Made by a program: the position numbers and the translations under genes
The notes under the pieces: generated by a model
Databases searched by the model: none
What the model was told of the DNA's origin: nothing
What the model saw: only the letters and a program-made list of their open reading frames with translations
Shown here: one piece after another, positions 1 to 6,049 of the stretch
Layout of the letters: every line of letters begins with the position of its first letter
Position numbering within the stretch: position 1 is the first letter of the stretch
Source of the DNA: Acidobacteriota bacterium
Lineage (GTDB): Bacteria; Acidobacteriota; Holophagae; Thermotomaculales; Thermotomaculaceae
Reading direction: 5' to 3'
Length of the DNA stretch: 6,049 nt
NCBI GenBank assembly: GCA_027038695.1
Contig: JALWHA010000369.1
Span: forward strand, 1 to 6,049

Positions 1-52
1 TTGTATAACTTTTCTTGCCTTTCATTTTATTGAAGCAATTTTTAATAATAAT

Positions 53-61
53 TGATATAAT
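53..61 (+). promoter_or_regulatory. Extended -10 promoter upstream of the Nudix gene
   Basis: The sequence TGATATAAT is an exact match to the extended -10 consensus TGnTATAAT of the housekeeping sigma factor, with the hexamer at 56-61. The best -35 candidate, TTGAAG at 30-35, lies 20 bp upstream, which is too far to be ideal, but extended -10 promoters tolerate a poor -35. The stretch just upstream (39-52) is almost pure A/T and could help melting or alpha-subunit contact. Transcription would be expected to start near 67-69, giving a leader of only about 17 nt. This is a motif call with no experimental support. Confidence 0.6.
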
Positions 62-67
62 TAAATC

Positions 68-74
68 AAAGGAG
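68..74 (+). promoter_or_regulatory. Shine-Dalgarno site that decides the Nudix start
   Basis: AAAGGAG at 68-74 is a strong SD match. It sits 1 nt before the in-frame TTG at 76, which is too close to serve that codon, and 10 nt before the in-frame GTG at 85, which is workable. I therefore place the start at GTG 85, not at TTG 76. With the predicted transcription start near 68, the SD would lie at the very 5' end of the mRNA. Confidence 0.65.
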
Positions 75-84
75 ATTGGTTGGG

Positions 85-756
85 GTGAAAAAAGTAAAAG
101 ATGTTAAAGTTTTAAATCATAAAATATGTCAGCAATTTAAGGACCCTTTTTTTATTCACCATAAATACAATCTACAAAATGTTTATGTTGACAACACCGT
201 TTCAAGGGAATACAAGATTGAGTTTTTTGACAGAAAAGGCTATGACTGTGTTGCCGTAATCCCCTATTATGTTGAAGACGCAAAAATCTTTGTCGGAATA
301 TTAAAGGCGTTCAGACCCACTATATACTTCAGGAAGGATTACTCTCTCCCAATAAAAGACGAGAGGGTTTACTCTTTTGTCTATGAATCGGTTGCAGGCT
401 CGCTTGAGAAAAACGATAAAGGAGTTGACGGGTTAAAACATAGAGTGATTGAAGAGTTAAAGGAAGAAGCAGGTTTTGTTGTTGATAAAAAAGATGTTTT
501 TTCTCTCGGCGGTTCTTTTTTCCCTTCTCATGGACAATCTACTGAAAAGATTCACATATTTGCCGTAGATATTTCAAATGCAAAAAAGGTAGAGGCTAAG
601 GGGGATGGAAGTGTAAATGAGGAATTGAACCAGATTTTGTTTTTTGAATTAGGGGAATTGGAGAATATGTGTTTTAAAGGGATAATAGAGGACCCTAAAA
701 TAGAAATAGGAATAGGAAGGTTAAGAAGATGTCTTTTGACAGAAAAAGGTATGTAG
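85..756 (+). CDS. Nudix hydrolase, ADP-ribose pyrophosphatase-like
   Basis: This 223-residue protein probably hydrolyses a nucleoside diphosphate linked to another moiety (ADP-ribose or a nucleotide sugar) in the cytoplasm, with Mg2+ bound by Nudix-box glutamates. Residue numbers are from GTG 85. The Nudix helix is EELKEEAGF at 123-131, with E124, E127 and E128 as the expected metal ligands and G130 conserved. It is preceded by an AG turn at 104-105. Two features match ADP-ribose pyrophosphatases: a strand ending in FRP (76-78), like the RQYR-type strand of that family, and PSHGQSTEKIHIF (147-159), like their PSPG-x-S-x-E loop. The box is imperfect: the usual Arg of REUxEE is E123, and the loop after AG appears about two residues longer than the consensus. 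The N-terminal ~45 residues are not recognised. The last 28 nt overlap the kinase gene. The Nudix fold is fairly secure; the exact substrate is not. Confidence 0.85.
   Translation: MKKVKDVKVLNHKICQQFKDPFFIHHKYNLQNVYVDNTVSREYKIEFFDRKGYDCVAVIPYYVEDAKIFVGILKAFRPTIYFRKDYSLPIKDERVYSFVYESVAGSLEKNDKGVDGLKHRVIEELKEEAGFVVDKKDVFSLGGSFFPSHGQSTEKIHIFAVDISNAKKVEAKGDGSVNEELNQILFFELGELENMCFKGIIEDPKIEIGIGRLRRCLLTEKGM
714..720 (+). promoter_or_regulatory. Shine-Dalgarno site of the kinase gene, inside the Nudix gene
   Basis: AGGAAGG at 714-720 lies 8 nt before ATG 729 and wholly within the 3' end of the Nudix reading frame. It supports ATG 729 as the true kinase start, 28 nt upstream of the Nudix stop. The arrangement would let ribosomes translating the Nudix gene expose, or block, initiation of the kinase. 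Confidence 0.65.
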
Positions 757-3700
757 AGTTAAAGGTGTTGGGAACGGGCGGTTTTTCAACCGTTTACCTA
801 TGCAATGACTTGTTTGAAAACAGGACGGTTGCTTTAAAGGTTATTAAAACAGGCAAACTTAACAAAAAGAATTTAACAAGGTTACAGGATGAGTTTTTTT
901 TGTTAAACTCGCTTAGACATAAAAACCTTGTAGATGTATTTGATATAGGGTACAACAGAGAGACAAATACCGTATATTACACAATGGAGTATTGTGAGAA
1001 GGTCAATATTATAAAATACCTTGTGGCAAAGGATGAAGAAACGATTATAGAAGCGTTTGTCCAGATACTGAGATCTCTACATTTTATTCATTCTCACGAT
1101 ATAGTTCACTTTGATATAAAACCTGAGAATTTCGGGATAATTGAAGGAGATTCGGGTTTTACAGTGAAGCTAATGGATTTCGGGTTGTTCTTGCCTATTT
1201 CACAGATAAGCAAAACCTCTATGAGGGGGACTATATTCTATATGGCTCCAGAGCTTTTTTCAAAAGAGATGGAAAAAGATCATAGGGTTGATCTCTATTC
1301 GTTAGGCATGGTATTCCTTAAACTTTTGCTTATTAGAAATGGCATTAACCTTAATCAGAAGTACTTTGATATAGAGACATTAAATGAAAAACAGGTTGAG
1401 AGAATAAAAGAAAAAAGGTTATTTGGCATAATAGACAAACTTGTGGCTAAAAAATTATCTCAAAGATACGCCTCCGCACTGGAGGTTCTTAATGATATAA
1501 ATAAGATTTATAATAAAAATTTTACTATACTTCCGCCTGAAGGCAAAGAAGAGTTGTTTTTTGAACCAAGGTTTGTTGGTAGAAATAACGAACTGAATTT
1601 TTTAAAGGCTTTTCTTGTTTCACTTGACGTAGAGAAGCACAAAAAACCTTTTATTCTTATTAAAGGGGAAGCGGGTATAGGCAAAACAAGGCTTATGAAT
1701 GAGTTCAGGTTGCATGCTCAATTGGAGAGTTACAGGGTTAGAAGAGCGTATGCCATTTCTAAAGAAAGAATTTTTGATGTTGCAGTTCAATTGTTTAAGA
1801 AGATTATGCCTGGTTTTCAACCTGAATTCTTTGCAAAGGTTGATAAAGATATTGTTTCCATTATTAAGCATGTGATTTACTCGGATGCGCCAGTTTTTTC
1901 TCCGGTGTTATTTGAGAGTATGGATGGTGAGATTTTATCTAAATTTTTATATAATTTTGTTAATCTGTTTAAAAAACTCGTTGAAACATCCCCGGAAACA
2001 TTTATCTTTTTCGTAGAAGATTTGCAGAATATTGATGAATTTTCAATACAGTTTTTCAGGGCTTTTTTAAATAAAAAAATAAACGCCCTATGGCTTATTA
2101 ATTATCGTTCCGATGTAAAGATCCCCGATTATGTAAAGGGTTTTTTGGATGAGCTTGAAAACATTGATCTAAGCCAGACCATTGAGTTAAAGGCTTTAAC
2201 AAAAGAAGACGTAGGGGAGTTGATAAGGGCTTCTTTTCCGAAAGCGTTTTTAGGGTTTAAATTTGTGGATTTTGTTTACGATAGAACTGCTGGTAATCCC
2301 CTACTTATTACCGAATTGTTTAAGACTCTTATTGCAAAAGAATTTTTATACATTGAAAACGGAATCTGGAAGTTTCAGGAAAGTGGTGAAGTTGAATTTA
2401 AGAAACGCCTGGAATCAATTTTTCTTTATAGGATTAATTCGTTACCTGAAACTGCTTTTGAAATAATGAAATATATGGCATTGATAAGAGAACCGGTCTC
2501 CGAATCCTTTCTGGAAAAGGTTGTGGAGAAAAGAGATGTTTATGATGAGATAGGTACATTGATTGAAAAAAGAATGATTTCACCCTTTTCAAGAAAGTAT
2601 ATGTTTCTTCATTCTAAATTGAGGGATATGGTGATCTCTCTTTTAACTCAGGAAGAAATTCCAAATTTATATTTGAAAATGGCGAAAGTAAATGAAGAAT
2701 TAGGGGAGTTTTCTTTCGAAAAAACAGCGCAGTGGTATTTAATGGCGGATAACAGGGATAAGGCAAAACGGTTTTACAAAATTGCATTTGAAAATTATGT
2801 GGGAACGTATAAAAACGAAAAAGTTATAGAAATAGGAAATATTTTGCTTGATTTATGTGAAGATGTCGGTGAAAAGAAGTTTTATTTGAAGTCAATAATT
2901 AGAATGAACTCTTTTTTAGGTAAGGCATATGAGAACGAAAAATATATTAAAATTTTAAAACACCTCCCATTAGAAGACAGGGATAAAATTGATATTCCTT
3001 TTTATGAAGCGGAGTACTATGCGAAGACTGGAAAGGTTGAAGATGCTTTAGACATACTTTACGATCTGGTATCTGAAGAGAAAATTAAACTTTTTCCGGT
3101 AAAATATCTTCCTGAACTTTATATAAAAATAGGTTCATTGTTGCTGAGGGAAGGGGTTTTAGACCAGGCCAGACTTTTTTTTGGACTTGCTGAAAGCGTA
3201 ATGAAAAACAGGCCTAAGGGAAGGGAATTCGGGACACTTTACCAATTTTTGGGATTTCTTGACTATGTGGACGGCAGATTGAAAACTGCTTACGAAAAAT
3301 GGCAGAAGGCTTATGATGTTTATAAAGATACGTCTTTTTTACCGGGAATTGCTGCAGTCTATATGAATTATGGAAGGTTTTTTATTGCGGAGTGCTTGTG
3401 GGACCAAGTAGATAAATATCTTTCAATGGCTATTGAAATCCTGTCTAACATAGGCAATATCTCTCAGCTTGTTAACGCCTATCTTTTGCAGATTAAGGCA
3501 AAGAGGATACAGGGAAATTTTCTTTTAGCGGATAAGTATTTAAACAAAGTTGAGAACCTTATTAACTCTATTGACGATAAATCCTCTTTAATAAGGTTTA
3601 ATATTGAGAAATCTGTTTACTTTATGGAGATAGGGGAATGGGTAGGCGCTGAAAACCATCTTATTATAGCAGGAACCATGGCAAATACCTCGGATTTTAA

Positions 3701-4247
3701 AAAATCTCAGATAACGGTATCCTTTTATGAAGCGGTTTTGGATTATTACAGAGGCAACTTTAAAGAATCTTACGGTGCATTAATGAGTCTTAAGCAGTCT
3801 TTTGAATCAGTTGGTAGTTTTTATGAAAAAATATACTGTCGTTTGCTTGAAATAGCCCTTGATATAGAAGGAAACAACTTTTTGGATGCGGAGCAGAAAT
3901 TGGAAAACATAGAGAATATTATCTTTGATAGCGATGTTAACTTTCTTAAGGCTTATTACTACCTTATGTACGGGAATCTTATAGCAAAAGAAGGTAGAAA
4001 AGAAGATGCTTACAGGAAGCTGCACCTTGCCCTTGCTCTTGCAAGGAAAAACAATCTGCTTCTCTTAAGTTTGATTATTCTGAATTCTATTTTCAGGGAG
4101 CTTTACACCTTTTTAGGGGACGATACTAAAGAACTTATCGTCAATGAGATAAAGATCTTAAAAAAGGAACTTTTGTCAAAGTTTCCTAAAAATTATGTAA
4201 CTACTTTATTCCACCGAAACAGTTTTTCTGCAATTAAACACATATAA
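729..4247 (+). CDS. Ser/Thr protein kinase with AAA_16 ATPase and TPR-like region (PknK-like)
   Basis: This 1172-residue cytoplasmic signalling protein probably phosphorylates Ser/Thr targets under control of an ATPase switch and a helical sensing region. The kinase domain spans about 8-262: glycine loop GTGGFSTV (15-22), catalytic Lys K37 in ALKV, helix-C Glu E55, catalytic loop HFDIKPEN (127-134, D129 the base, N134 Mg-binding), DFG (150-152), APE (173-175), D188 and R246. The HRD Arg is Phe, so this is a non-RD kinase. A STAND/AAA_16 module (about 281-535) follows: FVGR (282-285), Walker A GEAGIGKT (313-320), Walker B FVED with D431 then LQNIDE, a sensor-like NYRSD (458-462), and AGNPLLITEL (521-530). 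A probable winged-helix segment (about 560-640) leads into TPR-like helices (about 650-1115). There is no signal peptide or membrane segment. The order matches mycobacterial PknK (similar length) and the MalT-like ATPases. No DNA-binding, GGDEF, histidine-kinase or sigma-54 domain is recognisable at the C-terminus. Targets and ligand are unknown. Confidence 0.93.
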   Translation: MSFDRKRYVELKVLGTGGFSTVYLCNDLFENRTVALKVIKTGKLNKKNLTRLQDEFFLLNSLRHKNLVDVFDIGYNRETNTVYYTMEYCEKVNIIKYLVAKDEETIIEAFVQILRSLHFIHSHDIVHFDIKPENFGIIEGDSGFTVKLMDFGLFLPISQISKTSMRGTIFYMAPELFSKEMEKDHRVDLYSLGMVFLKLLLIRNGINLNQKYFDIETLNEKQVERIKEKRLFGIIDKLVAKKLSQRYASALEVLNDINKIYNKNFTILPPEGKEELFFEPRFVGRNNELNFLKAFLVSLDVEKHKKPFILIKGEAGIGKTRLMNEFRLHAQLESYRVRRAYAISKERIFDVAVQLFKKIMPGFQPEFFAKVDKDIVSIIKHVIYSDAPVFSPVLFESMDGEILSKFLYNFVNLFKKLVETSPETFIFFVEDLQNIDEFSIQFFRAFLNKKINALWLINYRSDVKIPDYVKGFLDELENIDLSQTIELKALTKEDVGELIRASFPKAFLGFKFVDFVYDRTAGNPLLITELFKTLIAKEFLYIENGIWKFQESGEVEFKKRLESIFLYRINSLPETAFEIMKYMALIREPVSESFLEKVVEKRDVYDEIGTLIEKRMISPFSRKYMFLHSKLRDMVISLLTQEEIPNLYLKMAKVNEELGEFSFEKTAQWYLMADNRDKAKRFYKIAFENYVGTYKNEKVIEIGNILLDLCEDVGEKKFYLKSIIRMNSFLGKAYENEKYIKILKHLPLEDRDKIDIPFYEAEYYAKTGKVEDALDILYDLVSEEKIKLFPVKYLPELYIKIGSLLLREGVLDQARLFFGLAESVMKNRPKGREFGTLYQFLGFLDYVDGRLKTAYEKWQKAYDVYKDTSFLPGIAAVYMNYGRFFIAECLWDQVDKYLSMAIEILSNIGNISQLVNAYLLQIKAKRIQGNFLLADKYLNKVENLINSIDDKSSLIRFNIEKSVYFMEIGEWVGAENHLIIAGTMANTSDFKKSQITVSFYEAVLDYYRGNFKESYGALMSLKQSFESVGSFYEKIYCRLLEIALDIEGNNFLDAEQKLENIENIIFDSDVNFLKAYYYLMYGNLIAKEGRKEDAYRKLHLALALARKNNLLLLSLIILNSIFRELYTFLGDDTKELIVNEIKILKKELLSKFPKNYVTTLFHRNSFSAIKHI
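4173..4201 (+). promoter_or_regulatory. Candidate internal promoter for the transporter genes
   Basis: Inside the 3' end of the kinase gene, TTGTCA (4173-4178, five of six matches to TTGACA) is followed after 17 bp by TGTAAC (4196-4201, four of six matches to TATAAT). A start near 4208 would give a leader of about 50 nt before the permease. In AT-rich DNA such matches occur by chance, and the -10 element lacks the second consensus A and the final T, so this is only a candidate. Confidence 0.25.
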
Positions 4248-4248
4248 C

Positions 4249-4252
4249 GGAG
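4249..4252 (+). promoter_or_regulatory. Shine-Dalgarno site of the permease gene
   Basis: GGAG begins 2 nt after the kinase stop codon and lies 8 nt before ATG 4261. It fills the 13-nt intergenic gap, which leaves no room for a terminator between the kinase and permease genes and supports co-transcription. Confidence 0.7.
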
Positions 4253-4260
4253 ATAAAAAA

Positions 4261-5754
4261 ATGAAAAGAATATTTGCAAAAGGGGATATTAACGCCTTTT
4301 TCGGGCTTATGCTTGACAATGTCACAAACCTTGTAATTTTAACGGGAATACTGACGGGGGTGTTCGGTTATCCTTTAAAAATAATTATGACAAGAATGAT
4401 TCCCGCAACAGCACTGGGAGTAATGGTTGGCGACCTTGTATACACCTATATGGCATACAGGTTAATGAAAAAGGAAGACAGGGACGATGTAACCGCAATG
4501 CCTTTAGGGCTTGATACCCCTTCAACAGTGGGTATAACCCTTACAGTTTTAGGGCCTGTTTATCTCCAGACAAAAGACCCGTACTTGACTTTGTATGTAG
4601 GGATGTCTGTTTTAGTAATTATGGGAATAATCAAAGTAATACTCTCTTTTTTGGGGGAGTATGTTCAAAAGTACTTTCCCGATGCGGGTCTTTTAGGCTC
4701 AATAGGGGGCATAGGGCTTGCACTTTTAGGTTTTTACCCTATGCTTGATGTCTTTAAACTCCCCATTGTAGGCATTACCGCTTTAGGGATAATTGTTTAC
4801 GCTTTCTTTGCAAGGCATGAAATGCCTTTTAAAATTCCGCCTGTGTTTGCTGCAGTTGCTTTAGGCACATTGCTTTACTATGTATTGCCTATGAAAGAGG
4901 CTCACACTGCCACAACAACTTTGGGCTTTTTTATCCCATACCCTGATATGAATTTTATTAAGGGGATGAGGCTTGCCATAAATTACCTGCCTGTGGCAAT
5001 ACCCTTCGGTATTTTAACTGTTGTCGGGGGGATAAATGTTAACGAAAGCGCAAGGATTGCCGGGGACACTTATAAAACAAGGAACATACTTCTGACAGAG
5101 GCTATCGCAACCTTAATTGCTGGTGTTTGCGGGGGAGTAGCACAATCAACACCGTATATCGGGCACCCGGCTTATAAAAGAATGGGGGCTAAAGCAGGTT
5201 ATACCCTTGCAACAGGGCTTTTTATAGGTTTAGGGGGAATATTGGGTATTGTGGGAGGCATTGTGAATATAATTCCCGTTGCCGTAGTTGCGCCGATTTT
5301 GATATTTGTTGGTTTTGAAATTGCCGGGCAGTCTTTCGTTGTGTGCAAAGACGAAATACCCGCAGTTTTGCTTGCCTTTATTCCTTCAATTGCAAATCTT
5401 GTTCAGGTGCAGGTAAACTCTTTTATGGGTTTTTTCGGTAAATCGGTTGCCGATCTTTCCGGCGATTTGCTTGCGACTTATAAGGCAATAACCGTTTTAG
5501 GGAACGGGTTTATTTTAACGGCAATGCTCTGGGGCAGTATGGTTTCATTTTTAATAAGAAAAAACCTCAAGGGTTTTATAGCGGTTAACTCTGTGATGAT
5601 TATTTTTACTTTAACCGGACTTATTCATTCGATTAACCCTGACGGAAGTATATATCTGCCGAAATTTGAAATGAATTATTCAACCGAAATTGCGTTAGGT
5701 TATCTGTTTTTTACGGTACTTTCCGTTTTGATGCTTAAATGGAAAGAAGACTGA
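4261..5754 (+). CDS. Xanthine/uracil/vitamin C (NCS2-like) family permease
   Basis: This 497-residue inner-membrane protein probably imports a nucleobase or related small molecule by ion symport. By eye it has about 13-14 hydrophobic segments, starting at 20-36, 46-65, 88-103, 110-132, 143-160, 168-184 and 192-209, then 236-256, 277-296, 314-358 (two or three), 364-382, 407-430, 436-455 and 474-492; 14 is usual for NCS2. Family-like signals are the cytoplasmic loop RDDVTAMPLG (74-83) running into LDTPST (84-89), the TVVGGINVNESARIAGD stretch (253-269), and AQSTPYIGHPAYKRMGAKAG (294-313), which occupies the place of the T-x-Y-x-E substrate motif in canonical xanthine/uracil and AzgA permeases but lacks that Glu. 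Substrate specificity therefore cannot be transferred. The gene looks richer in G+C than the kinase (29 of 60 bases at 4681-4740 against 16 of 60 at 2881-2940), probably because Gly and Ala codons abound. It lies 13 nt after the kinase and 3 nt before the next transporter gene. Confidence 0.83.
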   Translation: MKRIFAKGDINAFFGLMLDNVTNLVILTGILTGVFGYPLKIIMTRMIPATALGVMVGDLVYTYMAYRLMKKEDRDDVTAMPLGLDTPSTVGITLTVLGPVYLQTKDPYLTLYVGMSVLVIMGIIKVILSFLGEYVQKYFPDAGLLGSIGGIGLALLGFYPMLDVFKLPIVGITALGIIVYAFFARHEMPFKIPPVFAAVALGTLLYYVLPMKEAHTATTTLGFFIPYPDMNFIKGMRLAINYLPVAIPFGILTVVGGINVNESARIAGDTYKTRNILLTEAIATLIAGVCGGVAQSTPYIGHPAYKRMGAKAGYTLATGLFIGLGGILGIVGGIVNIIPVAVVAPILIFVGFEIAGQSFVVCKDEIPAVLLAFIPSIANLVQVQVNSFMGFFGKSVADLSGDLLATYKAITVLGNGFILTAMLWGSMVSFLIRKNLKGFIAVNSVMIIFTLTGLIHSINPDGSIYLPKFEMNYSTEIALGYLFFTVLSVLMLKWKED

Positions 5755-5757
5755 TAG

Positions 5758-6049
5758 ATGGACAGGACTATCTTCTTAAAAAAAATAACAATCTTTTCAG
5801 GAATATTTTTTATAGCACTGCTCTTAAATACTTTTCCAGCATTGATGACCGAGTTTCAAAGATTTTTTTCAATGAGTGTGGGAAAATCGGGGATTATTCC
5901 ATTTTTCAGTTCAATTGGGACAATATCTGCAAATGTGATTGCAATCTATTTGCTTGCTAAAAAGGGTACAAGGATAGGGTTGAAATTTGGCTTTCTTACC
6001 GCTTTTTTGGGGCTTGCCTTTGCCTCGTTTTTAGGTTTTTACACACTTG
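5758..6049 (+). CDS. Probable MFS transporter, N-terminal part (cut by window end)
   Basis: An open frame from ATG 5758 runs to the last base without a stop, giving 97 residues plus one base. A GGAAAGAAG purine stretch at 5741-5749 (within the permease's last codons) is the likely ribosome site. Three hydrophobic segments are visible: about 10-30, 45-66 and 77-97. The loop between segments 2 and 3, AKKGTRIGLKFG (67-78), has the position and basic Gly-rich character of MFS motif A (GxLxDRxGRR), although the motif Asp is not evident. Segment 1 ends in FPALMTEFQRFFSMS, typical of the first periplasmic loop of MFS sugar or drug carriers, followed by a G-x-x-x-x-F/S-type segment 2. Only 3 nt separate it from the permease stop, so the two transporters are probably co-translated. 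The substrate cannot be told. An unrelated overlapping frame across 5739-5960 is closed and has no membrane or domain pattern. Confidence 0.75.
   Translation, partial: MDRTIFLKKITIFSGIFFIALLLNTFPALMTEFQRFFSMSVGKSGIIPFFSSIGTISANVIAIYLLAKKGTRIGLKFGFLTAFLGLAFASFLGFYTL

Noticed and set aside
29..43. Small hairpin ATTG-AAG-CAAT followed by a T run, as a terminator of an upstream gene
   Set aside because: The stem is only 4 bp and AT-rich, too weak to call a rho-independent terminator.
2..55. Possible tail of an upstream coding region (frame open from position 2 to TGA 53-55)
   Set aside because: Only 17 codons are visible, with no recognisable motif, and the stretch is very AT-rich. It cannot be told from non-coding DNA.
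76..84. TTG at 76 as start of the Nudix gene
   Set aside because: The SD AAAGGAG (68-74) ends only 1 nt before it. GTG 85 has workable spacing of 10 nt.
1620..1871. Minus-strand open frame of 83 codons within the kinase gene
   Set aside because: It lies opposite the well-supported ATPase domain (Walker A and its downstream helix region), shows no domain pattern, and has no recognisable ribosome site. It is a shadow of the coding strand.
2263..2466. Plus-strand open frame of 67 codons in another frame within the kinase gene
   Set aside because: It overlaps the AGNPLLITEL and winged-helix part of the real protein, and its composition is that of a frame-shifted AT-rich gene.
3807..4025. Minus-strand open frame of 72 codons under the TPR region
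   Set aside because: It is opposite the intact TPR-like helices and its Phe/Ile/Lys-rich translation has no domain pattern.
729..4247. Kinase/STAND/TPR protein as an antiphage defence sensor
   Set aside because: The ATPase-plus-repeat plan recalls immune STAND proteins, but the neighbours are a metabolic-type hydrolase and transporters, with no nuclease, protease, toxin, phage or mobility genes in view.
5739..5960. Plus-strand open frame of 73 codons overlapping the permease end and MFS start
   Set aside because: The frame from ATG 5758 is open to the window end and encodes three membrane segments with an MFS-like loop, so this closed frame is the shadow.

Overview
The window is an AT-rich bacterial stretch with four genes, all on the + strand and tightly packed: two adjacent genes overlap and the other gaps are 13 and 3 nt. 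Arginine is written almost entirely with AGA/AGG, the proteins are rich in Lys, Glu and Ile, and Shine-Dalgarno (SD) sites of GGAG/AGGAAGG type are clear. This fits an AT-rich, possibly thermophilic or anaerobic bacterium. The sequence does not let me name a phylum, and I see no mobile-element, phage, tRNA, rRNA or CRISPR signature.

Layout: positions 1-84 hold a short leader with a strong extended -10 promoter. Next is a Nudix hydrolase resembling ADP-ribose pyrophosphatase (85-756, GTG start). It overlaps by 28 nt a giant signalling protein (729-4247) with an N-terminal Hanks-type Ser/Thr kinase, a central AAA_16/STAND-like ATPase and a long C-terminal TPR-like helical region, the same order as in PknK-type proteins. 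Thirteen nt later comes a 497-residue polytopic permease of the xanthine/uracil/vitamin C (NCS2-like) superfamily (4261-5754). Three nt after that starts a second transporter, the N-terminus of a probable major facilitator superfamily (MFS) protein (5758 onward), cut by the window end.

The spacing suggests one transcript, from the promoter near 53-61 through at least the MFS gene. A weak candidate internal promoter in the 3' end of the kinase gene could uncouple the transporters. The kinase/ATPase/TPR protein is the likely regulator. The Nudix enzyme (nucleoside-diphosphate cleavage) and a permease of a superfamily best known for nucleobases point loosely to nucleotide or nucleobase metabolism, but that functional link is inference. 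The most notable points are the translationally coupled Nudix-kinase pair, the non-RD (HFD) kinase with no recognisable output domain, a degenerate Nudix box, and a permease that departs from the canonical NCS2 motifs.
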